NCBI GenBank assembly: GCA_964356295.1
Contig: CAYHHE010000036.1
Coordinates: 1-25,477, forward strand
Length of the DNA stretch: 25,477 nucleotides
Origin: CAVQGZ01 sp964356295
GTDB taxonomy: Bacteria; Actinomycetota; Actinomycetes; Jiangellales; Jiangellaceae
Direction: 5' to 3'
Shown here in pieces: positions 7,303-16,150 of the stretch (the stretch's first letter is position 1; each line of letters begins with the position of its first letter). The notes under the pieces were generated by a model, which was given only the letters and a program-made list of their open reading frames with translations, ran no database searches and was not told where the DNA came from. Made by a program: the position numbers and the translations under genes.

Positions 7303-7360
7303 GACCCGCCAGTGGCGCCGGAGTCGGGTCGGTGCCACCGGCAAGCCTGCGCTGGTGAGG

Positions 7361-8635
7361 TCACGGGGTGCGGGGGTCGTCCAGGACGTGGTCGGGTATC
7401 TCACCGCGGTTCTCCCGCCGCAGCCGCTTGTAGAGGATGTTGCGTCGGCTGAGCCCGACCGAGGCCACCAGCGCCGCCAGGAGCGAGGCCACCAGGACGG
7501 CGGTCTTGGCCAGCTCGATGAGGTCCTCGTTGCCCTCGAAGGCCAGCGAGGCGATCAGCAGCGACACGGTGAACCCGATGCCGGCCAGCACGCTGACCAC
7601 CGTCACGTCCGCCCAGGTGAGTCCGCGGGCCAGCGTCGCGCGGGTCCAGCGCACCGCCATCCAGGTACCCAGGGTGATCCCGATGGTCTTGCCGGCCACC
7701 AGCCCCACCACGATCCCGAGCCCGACCGGCTCGGTGAACACCGACAGCAGGGTCTGCCCGCTGATGGTGACCCCGGCGGCGAACAGGGCGAAGAGCGGGA
7801 CCGCGACTGCCGCCGAGATCGGTCGGATCCTGTGCTCATATACCTCTGCCGGGGACTCGTCCTCTCCCGGGTCGGTCCTGGCCCGGGTGGCCAGACCGAC
7901 GGCGACACCGGCGATCGTGGCATGCACGCCGCTCTCGTGCATGAAGCCCCAGGCGAACAGCCAGATCGGCACGTACAGCCACAGGTTGCCGATCCGCCGA
8001 TTCTGCAGGAACCAGTAGAGGCCGACAAGGGCGAACGACACGGCCAGCGCTACGAAGTCCAGTGTCGCGGTGAACGCGACGGCGATGATGAGGATGGCCA
8101 GCAAGTCGTCGACCACGGCGAGGGTGAGCAGGAACGCTCGCAGTGCCGTCGGCAGCGCCGAACCGATGACCGCCAGCACGGCCAGCGCGAAGGCGATGTC
8201 GGTGGCCGCAGGGACGGCCCAGCCGCGCAGGTCACCGTCGGTGAACAGGTTGTTGACCAGGACGTACAGCAGTGCCGGCACCGCCATGCCGAGCACGGCG
8301 GCCACCATCGGCACGATGGCCTCGGCGGGGTTGCGCAGCTGTCCGCAGACGAACTCCCGTTTGAGCTCGAGCCCGACCACCAGGAAGAAGACCGCCAGCA
8401 AGCCGTCGTTGGCCCAGGTCGCCAGCGAGAGGTCGAGGTTGAGCGCTGCCGGACCGATGGTGAACGAGGTGACCGACCCATAGGTCTCAGGGGACAGGTT
8501 GGCCCACAGCAGTGCGATGGCCGCCCCTGACAGCAGGAGGAAGCCTCCGGTCGTCTCCAGGCGGAAGATGTCCAGCAGGGCTCGGCGCTCCCGCTGAGGG
8601 AGCGGGTGGAAGGCCTCGGGCGACCGCTGGCTCAC
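7361..8635 (-). CDS. nhaA: Na+/H+ antiporter NhaA
   Basis: 424 residues with about 12 membrane helices. It exchanges Na+ (or Li+) for protons across the plasma membrane. The ion-binding residues of E. coli NhaA are all recognisable: D146 in PAATDIAFA (D133 in E. coli), the pair D176-D177 in LAVVDDLLAIL (D163/D164) and K316 in VAGKTIGI (K300). The C-terminal tail after ~395 is short, charged and cytoplasmic. GTG 8635 is chosen because TAACCT ends 7 bases upstream and no Shine-Dalgarno precedes it, suggesting a leaderless message. Neighbouring genes for an NhaD-like carrier and a CBS protein on the same strand point to a cation homeostasis cluster. Confidence 0.95.
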   Translation of the reverse strand: MSQRSPEAFHPLPQRERRALLDIFRLETTGGFLLLSGAAIALLWANLSPETYGSVTSFTIGPAALNLDLSLATWANDGLLAVFFLVVGLELKREFVCGQLRNPAEAIVPMVAAVLGMAVPALLYVLVNNLFTDGDLRGWAVPAATDIAFALAVLAVIGSALPTALRAFLLTLAVVDDLLAILIIAVAFTATLDFVALAVSFALVGLYWFLQNRRIGNLWLYVPIWLFAWGFMHESGVHATIAGVAVGLATRARTDPGEDESPAEVYEHRIRPISAAVAVPLFALFAAGVTISGQTLLSVFTEPVGLGIVVGLVAGKTIGITLGTWMAVRWTRATLARGLTWADVTVVSVLAGIGFTVSLLIASLAFEGNEDLIELAKTAVLVASLLAALVASVGLSRRNILYKRLRRENRGEIPDHVLDDPRTP

Positions 8636-8642
8636 CTGGTCA

Positions 8643-8648
8643 AGGTTA
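8643..8648 (-). promoter_or_regulatory. -10 box (TAACCT) of leaderless nhaA
   Basis: On the minus strand TAACCT is followed by 7 bases and then GTG 8635. It lies in the 70-base gap between nhaA and the upstream carrier gene, so nhaA can be transcribed on its own. Confidence 0.5.
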
Positions 8649-8705
8649 TCGGCGGCGCGGTGCGTCAGACGAAGCGAGAGCTTGCAGCGAGGTCGGCGCG
8701 CGGTG

Positions 8706-10001
8706 TCAGGTGAAGTAGCGCAGGTACAGGTAGGGCCAGCACAGGGCGACCGACACGGCGGCCACGATGAGCCCGTAGCGGGTGAAGTACCAGAAGGAGA
8801 TGGGGTAGCCGTTGCGGGCGGCGATCCCGATCACGACGACGTTGGCGCTGGCCCCGACTGCGGTGGCGTTGCCGCCGAGGTCGGCCCCGAGGGCGAGGGC
8901 CCACCACAGCGAGGTGGCCTGCACGGTGCTGCCGCCGGCCTCGACGAGGTCGGCGACCAGGGGGGTGACCGTGGCGACGAACGGGATGTTGTCGATGAAA
9001 GCCGAGAGCCCCGCTGAGCCGAACAGCAGGATGGTCATCGCGGCGAGGTAGTCGTCTCCCACCGTCTCGACCATCCACTCGCCGATCGCGCCGATCACTC
9101 CGACGTGGACCAGGGCGCCGACCATGACGAACAGCCCGGCGAAGAAGACCAGGGTGGGCCACTCCACCTCCTCCAGGTACTCCTGCGAGGACACCCGGCT
9201 GACCAGGATCATCGCGCCGGCCCCGAGCAGGGCCACGATGCTCACCTCGGTGTCGATGGCGCCGTGCACCATGAACCCGAGAACGGTCAGGCCGAGGACG
9301 ATGAGCGAGCGGCGCAGCAGCACCGGGTCACGGATGGCGCGCTTCTCGTCCAGCCCCATCAGGGCCTCGACCCGTTCGGGGTGGTAGACGAACGTGCGGC
9401 GGAACAGCCAGCGGGCCATCACCACGAACACCACCATGATCACCACGATGATCGGGCCGAGGTTGACCACGAAGTCCACGAAGCTCAGCCCGGCCCGGCT
9501 GCCGATGATGATGTTGGGGGGGTCGCCGATCAGGGTGGACGTGCCGCCGATGTTGCTGGCCATGACCTCCGCGATGAGGAACGGCTCCGGGCGCACCCCG
9601 ATCGTGGTGCACACCAGCAGGGTCACCGGCGCCATGAGCAGCACGGTGGTCACGTTGTCCAGGAACGCCGAGGCCACCGCGGTGATCACGCACAGCAGCA
9701 CCAGGACCCGGTATGGTCGGCCCTTGGCCGCCTTGGCGGCCGCGATCGCCAGGTACTCGAACAGGCCGGTCTGCTTGATGACCGACACGATGATCATTAT
9801 CCCGAGCAGCAGGAAGATGACGTTCCAGTCGACGGCGGTCTCCTCGTCGTAGAACGCCGTCTCTGCGTCGGTCGCACCGACCAGCGCCATGAGCGCCGCC
9901 CCGCCGAGTGCCGCGGCGACGCGGTGGACCCGCTCGGTCGCGATCAGGATGTAGGCACCGACGAAGATCGCGATCGCCAGGACCACCTGGATGTCAGTCA
10001 C
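8706..10001 (-). CDS. NhaD/ArsB-type ion transporter (IT superfamily)
   Basis: 431 residues, about 11-12 membrane helices. The two-fold repeated carrier architecture is visible: FLDNVTT (114-119) with SNIGGTSTLIGDPPN (149-163) in the first half, and FIDNIPF (335-341) with ADLGGNATAVGASAN (373-387) in the second. This is the ion transporter superfamily containing NhaD Na+/H+ antiporters, ArsB arsenite pumps and the OCA2/P protein. Because nhaA follows on the same strand and no arsenic gene (arsR, arsC) is near, Na+/H+ exchange is favoured over arsenite export; this is inference from context. GTG 10001 overlaps the stop of the CBS gene (GTGA), so translation is probably coupled. Confidence 0.87.
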   Translation of the reverse strand: MTDIQVVLAIAIFVGAYILIATERVHRVAAALGGAALMALVGATDAETAFYDEETAVDWNVIFLLLGIMIIVSVIKQTGLFEYLAIAAAKAAKGRPYRVLVLLCVITAVASAFLDNVTTVLLMAPVTLLVCTTIGVRPEPFLIAEVMASNIGGTSTLIGDPPNIIIGSRAGLSFVDFVVNLGPIIVVIMVVFVVMARWLFRRTFVYHPERVEALMGLDEKRAIRDPVLLRRSLIVLGLTVLGFMVHGAIDTEVSIVALLGAGAMILVSRVSSQEYLEEVEWPTLVFFAGLFVMVGALVHVGVIGAIGEWMVETVGDDYLAAMTILLFGSAGLSAFIDNIPFVATVTPLVADLVEAGGSTVQATSLWWALALGADLGGNATAVGASANVVVIGIAARNGYPISFWYFTRYGLIVAAVSVALCWPYLYLRYFT

Positions 10002-10441
10002 CGCGGCAAAGCCGCCTTCATCAGCGCGTGGGCACCGACGGCTCCGATGACGCGGTGGCGGTCCACGACGGCGACGATGGCGGTGAAGTGCACGGCCATC
10101 AGTGTCGCGACCTCCAGCAGGGTGGCCTCCGGTGCCACCGTGACGATGGTCTGCCGCGGCCGGGGCATCACCTCGTAGACCGTGCGTCCGCGCAGCGACT
10201 CCGCGAACGTGTCGGCCTCCCGCTCGGCGTACACCGAGGCCAGGGAGACGTCGTCCTCGATGTAGTCCGGCAGTGCCAGCCGCAGTACCTGGGCCAACGA
10301 CACCGTGGCCAGCGGCGCCATCGCCTCGTCCACGATCACCAGCCCGTCCCAGTGCTCGGCCACGAGCGCCGCCACGACCCCCAGCGCCTCAGCGTCCTGG
10401 TGGACGACCGGTCCGGTGTCGAGAAGATCGCCCGCCTGCAC
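9998..10441 (-). CDS. CBS-pair domain protein, putative regulator of the carrier
   Basis: 147 residues made of two CBS motifs (about 1-60 and 84-147) and little else, e.g. VIVDEAMAPLATVSLAQVL in the first and TIVTVAPEATLLEVATLM with the IVAVVDRHRVIGAVGA strand in the second. CBS pairs bind adenine nucleotides and gate transporters and enzymes. Its stop overlaps the start of the NhaD/ArsB-like gene by 4 bases, so control of that carrier by energy state or ionic strength is the natural guess (inference). GTG 10441 is chosen because TAGTGT ends 7 bases before it; GTG 10450 is inside that box, and the longer open frame would run into the divergent glpK region. Confidence 0.82.
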   Translation of the reverse strand: MQAGDLLDTGPVVHQDAEALGVVAALVAEHWDGLVIVDEAMAPLATVSLAQVLRLALPDYIEDDVSLASVYAEREADTFAESLRGRTVYEVMPRPRQTIVTVAPEATLLEVATLMAVHFTAIVAVVDRHRVIGAVGAHALMKAALPR

Positions 10442-10448
10442 GGGGGGC

Positions 10449-10454
10449 ACACTA
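10449..10454 (-). promoter_or_regulatory. -10 box (TAGTGT) of leaderless CBS/carrier operon
   Basis: TAGTGT on the minus strand is followed by 7 bases (G and six C) and then GTG 10441. There is no Shine-Dalgarno sequence, so a leaderless transcript is likely. The box lies in the 100-base region shared with the divergent glpK promoter. Confidence 0.5.
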
Positions 10455-10487
10455 GGGGGCCCGGGGGACGATCGCGGGAGGGTCCAT

Positions 10488-10516
10488 CGGGCAGCCCTGC
10501 CCGCTCGTGCGACGAG
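10488..10516 (+). promoter_or_regulatory. tandem small inverted repeats in glpK leader
   Basis: Two adjacent palindromes precede glpK: CGGGCAG-CC-CTGCCCG at 10488-10503 and CTCGT-GCG-ACGAG at 10504-10516. They could be an operator for an unlinked glycerol regulator or simple mRNA hairpins. No regulator gene of the GlpR or GylR type is present in the window. Confidence 0.25.
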
Positions 10517-10531
10517 AGGCGAGCAGATGTT

Positions 10532-10536
10532 GAGGA
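10532..10536 (+). promoter_or_regulatory. ribosome binding site deciding glpK start (GAGGA)
   Basis: GAGGA ends 5 bases before ATG 10542. It lies just inside the alternative ATG at 10527, which has no such site, so the later ATG is preferred. Confidence 0.6.
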
Positions 10537-10541
10537 ACGGC

Positions 10542-12128
10542 ATGAACGATCGCGGCGACCTGACGTCCGGGCTCGTCCTGGCGATCGACCAGGGCACGAC
10601 GAGCACCCGGGCCATCCTGTTCGGCCATGACGGTCTGCCGGTGGCCGCGGCGCAGCAGGAGCTCGGCCAGCACTTCCCCCGACCGGGCTGGGTGGAGCAC
10701 GACCCGGCGGAGATCTGGGAGTCCGTGCGTGAGGTCGTGGCGCACGTGCTGGCCCACGCGGACGTCACCGCGTCGGACGTCGTCGCCGTCGGGGTGACCA
10801 ACCAGCGTGAGACGACGGTGGTCTGGGAGCGCGCGACGGGACGGCCGGTGGCACCGGCGATCGTCTGGCAGGACACCCGCACGCAGGCGATCTGCGACCG
10901 GCTGGCGGGCCTCGGCGGGGGCATCCGCCGCTACGCCGAGCGGACGGGACTGCCGTTGGCGACCTACTTCTCCGGACCCAAGCTCGCTTGGCTGCTGGAG
11001 AACGTGCCGGACGCGCGCGCCAGGGCCGACGCCGGCGAGCTGGCGTTCGGCACGATCGATACCTGGGTGCTGTGGAACGCCACCGGCGGTACCAACGGTG
11101 GCGTTCACGTCACCGACGTGACCAACGCTTCGCGCACGATGCTCATGGACCTGCGCAGCCTGGACTGGGACGCCGAGATCTGCGCCGAGATGGGCATCCC
11201 GCTGTCGATGCTGCCGCAGATCCGCTCGAGCTCGGAGGTCTACGGGCACGGTCGACCCCACGGGCTGCTCCCGGGCGTCCCGTACGCCGGGATCCTCGGC
11301 GACCAGCAGGCTGCCACGTTCGGGCAGGCCTGCTTCGAGGTGGGCGAGGCCAAGAACACCTATGGCACCGGCAGCTTCATGCTGCTCAACACCGGGACCG
11401 AGCCGGTGCCCAGCGAGCACGGCCTGGTGACCACGGTGGCCTACCGGCTCGGTGACCAGCAGCCGGTGTACGCGCTGGAGGGCTCGATCGCCGTGACCGG
11501 GTCGCTGGTGCAGTGGTTGCGCGACAACCTGGGCATCATCTCCTCGGCGGCGCAGGTGGAGACCCTGGCCGCGCAGGTCCCCGACAACGGCGGGGTGTAC
11601 GTGGTGCCGGCGTTCTCCGGGCTGTTCGCCCCGTACTGGCGCCCGGACGCCCGCGGGGTGGTGGCCGGCCTGACCCGCTACGCCACCAAGGCGCACCTGG
11701 CCCGGGCCGCGCTGGAAGCCGTGGCCCTGCAGACCCGCGAGGTGGCCGACGCGATGGCCGCCGACTCCGGCGTCACGTTGACCGAGCTGCGGGTCGACGG
11801 GGGCATGACCGCCAATGACCTGCTCATGCAGATGCAGGCCGACGTGCTCGGCGTGGACGTGGTCCGTCCGGTCGTGGCGGAGACGACGGCGCTGGGAGCG
11901 GCCTACGCCGCCGGCCTCGCCGTGGGCTACTGGGCTTCCCCGGACGACGTCGTCGCCAACTGGGCCGAGGACCGACGATGGGTGCCGCAGCAGGGGCCGC
12001 AGTGGCGGGACCGTGAGCTGCGCAGGTGGCGCAAGGCCGTCGCCCGCACGCTGGACTGGGTGGACGCCGACGAGCACGCGGCGCTGGACGGCGGGGACGA
12101 GCCGCCGTCGGCCGCCGCGGGCTCCTGA
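10542..12128 (+). CDS. glpK: glycerol kinase
   Basis: 528 residues. It phosphorylates glycerol with ATP to sn-glycerol 3-phosphate, the entry step of glycerol use. FGGY-kinase hallmarks: the N-terminal LAIDQGTTSTRAI phosphate loop, QELGQHFPRPGWVEHDP, a mid-protein YGTGSFMLLNTG and the C-terminal DGGMTANDLLMQMQAD ATP-binding segment. The length is slightly above the usual ~500 owing to a C-terminal tail rich in Ala and acidic residues. ATG 10542 is used because of its GAGGA site. glpD follows after 10 bases. No glpF facilitator gene is present in the operon, so uptake must be by another locus or by diffusion. Confidence 0.96.
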   Translation: MNDRGDLTSGLVLAIDQGTTSTRAILFGHDGLPVAAAQQELGQHFPRPGWVEHDPAEIWESVREVVAHVLAHADVTASDVVAVGVTNQRETTVVWERATGRPVAPAIVWQDTRTQAICDRLAGLGGGIRRYAERTGLPLATYFSGPKLAWLLENVPDARARADAGELAFGTIDTWVLWNATGGTNGGVHVTDVTNASRTMLMDLRSLDWDAEICAEMGIPLSMLPQIRSSSEVYGHGRPHGLLPGVPYAGILGDQQAATFGQACFEVGEAKNTYGTGSFMLLNTGTEPVPSEHGLVTTVAYRLGDQQPVYALEGSIAVTGSLVQWLRDNLGIISSAAQVETLAAQVPDNGGVYVVPAFSGLFAPYWRPDARGVVAGLTRYATKAHLARAALEAVALQTREVADAMAADSGVTLTELRVDGGMTANDLLMQMQADVLGVDVVRPVVAETTALGAAYAAGLAVGYWASPDDVVANWAEDRRWVPQQGPQWRDRELRRWRKAVARTLDWVDADEHAALDGGDEPPSAAAGS

Positions 12129-12138
12129 GGAGAGCAGG

Positions 12139-13854
12139 ATGGATGCGCGGCTGGGTCGAGACGAGCACCGTCGGGCGTGGGAACGGCTGTCCAGGGCCAA
12201 AGTCGACGTCCTCGTGGTCGGGGGAGGGGTCACCGGCGCTGGCGCTGCCCTCGATGCAGCCACCCGCGGACTCACCGTGGCGCTCGTCGAGGCCCGCGAC
12301 CTTGCCTCGGGCACGTCGTCCCGGTCGAGCAAGTTGTTCCACGGCGGCGTCCGCTACCTGGAGCAGCTGGACTTCGCGCTGGTGCGGGAGGCACTTGGCG
12401 AGCGAGAGCTGATGCTCACCCGCCTCGCCCCCCATCTGGTCAAGCCCGTTCCCTTCCTGTACCCGCTTCGCGGCCTGGGCTGGGAACGGCCGTACGTGAC
12501 CGCGGGCCTGACGATCTATGACAACCTGGGCGGGGCCAACGTGCTGCCGCGGCACCGGCACCTCTCCCGCCGGGGTGCCCGGTCGATCTGCCCGGCACTG
12601 CGACCGGATGCCCTGGTGGGCGCCGTGCAGTACTGGGACGCGCAGACCGACGATGCCCGGCACACCCTCACGGTGGCTCGGACCGCCGCCCGGTACGGGG
12701 CTGTGGTGCGTACCTCCACCGAGGTGGTGGGCCTGGAGCGGGACGCCGGCAGGGTCGTGGGCGCGAGGCTGCGCGACGTCGAGACCGGTGAGCGGGCCAC
12801 GGTGCGCGCCGACGTCGTCGTGGCGTGCGCAGGGGTGTGGACCGATGACCTCGAGGAGCTGTCGGGCAGCCGCGGACGGTTCAACGTCCGCGCGTCCAAG
12901 GGTGTACACCTCGTCGTGCCCAAGGACCGCATCGCCTCAGAGACGGGCATCATCCTGCGCACGCCGAGCTCGGTGCTGTTCGTCATCCCGTGGGGCCAGC
13001 ACTGGCTGATCGGCACCACCGACACCGACTGGAACCTCGACCGGGCCCATCCCGCGGCGAGCCGGGCCGACATCGACTACCTCCTCGGGCAGGTCAACTC
13101 CGTCCTGGTGCGACCGCTGACCCGCGAGGACATCGTGGGCGTGTACGCCGGGCTGCGGCCGTTGCTGTCCGGGGAGTCCGATCAGACCTCCCAGCTCTCT
13201 CGCGAGCACGCCGTCGCCCGGCCCGTGCCCGGGCTGGTCACCGTCGCCGGCGGCAAGTACACGACGTACCGGGTGATGGCCCGCGACGCCATCGACGCCG
13301 CCCTGCCCGACCTGCGCCGACCGCCGGGGGAGTCGGTCACCCAGGACGTCCCGCTGATCGGCGCGGACGGGTACGCCGCCCTGGTCAACCAGGCGGACGG
13401 GTTGGCCAGCGAGCACGGCCTGCCCGTCTGGAAGATTCGCCACCTGCTCGACCGGTACGGGTCGATGATCGGCGAGGTGCTCGGGCCGGCCGTCGACGAG
13501 AAGTCCCTGCTCGAGCCGATGCCGGGCGCGGACGGGTACCTGCGTGCGGAGATCCGCTACGGAGCCACCCACGAAGCTGCGCTGCACCTGGACGACCTGC
13601 TGGCGCGGCGGACCCGCATCTCGATCGAGACCCCGCACCGGGGCACCGAGTCGGCTGCGGCGGCTGCGGCGCTGGTCGCCGAGGTGCTGGACTGGTCGCC
13701 CGAGCGCATGCAGGCGGAGGTGGACGTCTACCGCGCCCGGGTAGCCGCCGAGCGGGCCTCCCAGGAGGAGCCCGACGACCTGGCCGCCGACGCCGCCCGC
13801 CTGCTCGCGCCGGACACCCGCCGGGTCGGCGTGGGTCGCGCCCTGGACGACTGA
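12139..13854 (+). CDS. glpD: FAD-dependent glycerol-3-phosphate dehydrogenase
   Basis: 571 residues. It oxidises glycerol 3-phosphate to dihydroxyacetone phosphate and passes electrons to the quinone pool at the inner face of the membrane. The N-terminal FAD-binding Rossmann motif is VVGGGVTGAGAALDAATRG (27-44), followed by the family segments GTSSRSSKLFHGGVRYLEQ (58-76) and a C-terminal DAO_C domain with the KYTTYRVMARDAID stretch before it. It functions directly after glpK, 10 bases away, with GAGGAGAGCAGG as ribosome binding site before ATG 12139. Its end is 9 bases from the end of the convergent acs gene. Confidence 0.96.
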   Translation: MDARLGRDEHRRAWERLSRAKVDVLVVGGGVTGAGAALDAATRGLTVALVEARDLASGTSSRSSKLFHGGVRYLEQLDFALVREALGERELMLTRLAPHLVKPVPFLYPLRGLGWERPYVTAGLTIYDNLGGANVLPRHRHLSRRGARSICPALRPDALVGAVQYWDAQTDDARHTLTVARTAARYGAVVRTSTEVVGLERDAGRVVGARLRDVETGERATVRADVVVACAGVWTDDLEELSGSRGRFNVRASKGVHLVVPKDRIASETGIILRTPSSVLFVIPWGQHWLIGTTDTDWNLDRAHPAASRADIDYLLGQVNSVLVRPLTREDIVGVYAGLRPLLSGESDQTSQLSREHAVARPVPGLVTVAGGKYTTYRVMARDAIDAALPDLRRPPGESVTQDVPLIGADGYAALVNQADGLASEHGLPVWKIRHLLDRYGSMIGEVLGPAVDEKSLLEPMPGADGYLRAEIRYGATHEAALHLDDLLARRTRISIETPHRGTESAAAAAALVAEVLDWSPERMQAEVDVYRARVAAERASQEEPDDLAADAARLLAPDTRRVGVGRALDD

Positions 13855-13863
13855 CGCGGGCCC

Positions 13864-13869
<6 letters not shown>
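13849..13869. terminator. possible bidirectional hairpin between glpD and acs
   Basis: GACTGA (13849-13854) and TCAGTC (13864-13869) form a 6-bp stem around a 9-base GC-rich loop and contain both stop codons. There is no T-run on either side. It is the only candidate structure to separate the two convergent transcripts. Confidence 0.25.
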
Positions 13870-15822
<1,953 letters not shown>

Positions 15823-15830
15823 AGCGGGCT

Positions 15831-15835
15831 CCTCC
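15831..15835 (-). promoter_or_regulatory. ribosome binding site deciding acs start (GGAGG)
   Basis: GGAGG on the minus strand, 8 bases before GTG 15822. It argues against the longer open frame that runs to 16131. Confidence 0.7.
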
Positions 15836-16036
15836 GGTCTCGGTGTGATGGTCGGTGGTATCTGGTCGGGGGCGGGCGCGGCGCTCCGCGCTACACCCGA
15901 CCCGGAGCCTAGCCAGGTGATCGCCCTCCTGGGGAGGGGTCGATCGCGATCTCCTGGCCGACCCCAGGCCGACCCCGCTTGACCGCCCGCTCGAGATGGG
16001 TGCACGCGCTCGCCCGAACCTTCCGCGCCCAGCCCC

Positions 16037-16139
16037 GACGATCTGGACCTTTCGGCCGTTCTCGCCCGCCACACCCGGACGATCTTGACGGTTCGGCCGA
16101 CTCGGTACGTCTGGGTTGGACGTCTCGTCAAGATCGCCC
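16037..16139. repeat. three-copy GATCTtGAC repeat, two copies as inverted pair
   Basis: Copy 1 at 16037-16064 and copy 2 at 16078-16104 are direct repeats sharing GACGATCT-GAC--TTCGGCCG-CTCG. Copy 3 at 16126-16139 is inverted: its arm CGTCAAGATCGCCC pairs with GGACGATCTTGACG at 16077-16090, 14 bp with one G-U wobble, loop 35 bases. This resembles REP/palindromic intergenic elements. It lies directly behind the exonuclease stop and could act as an mRNA-end hairpin between that gene and acs. Confidence 0.6.
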
Positions 16140-16150
16140 AGCGCGGGTCG

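Larger units (their letters stand above)
15823..16150 (-). promoter_or_regulatory. acs upstream region with candidate promoter
   Basis: This 328-base gap between the exonuclease gene and acs holds no supported gene. A TAGGCT (minus strand, 15906-15911), the same hexamer as the nth -10, would give an acs leader of about 75 bases. A 7-bp inverted repeat GGGGTCG/CGACCCC (15936-15942, 15959-15965) lies upstream of it and could be an operator or the hairpin ending the exonuclease transcript. The left-distal part holds the repeat family described separately. No full Crp/GlxR-type TGTGA-N6-TCACA site was found. Confidence 0.4.

Noticed and set aside
7355..8530. 391-residue plus-strand open frame opposite nhaA
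   Set aside because: Gln/Asp/His-rich shadow of the nhaA membrane helices; nhaA has all catalytic residues.
8706..10001. Arsenite efflux pump ArsB
   Set aside because: Same superfamily, but no arsR/arsC nearby, and nhaA and a CBS gene adjoin it; kept as NhaD/ArsB-type with Na+/H+ exchange favoured.
9105..10178. 357-residue plus-strand open frame opposite the NhaD/ArsB-like gene
   Set aside because: His/Asp-rich shadow typical for the reverse of a membrane protein gene; no start signal.
10452..12332. 626-residue minus-strand open frame opposite glpK
   Set aside because: glpK on the plus strand is unambiguous; the minus frame has no motif and its codon use is that of a shadow.
15823..16131. 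N-terminal extension of acs by 103 codons
   Set aside because: Acs of normal length begins at GTG 15822 with a good GGAGG site; the extension is made of intergenic repeats.
16037..16139. CRISPR array
   Set aside because: Only three diverged units, one inverted, with unequal spacing and no cas genes.
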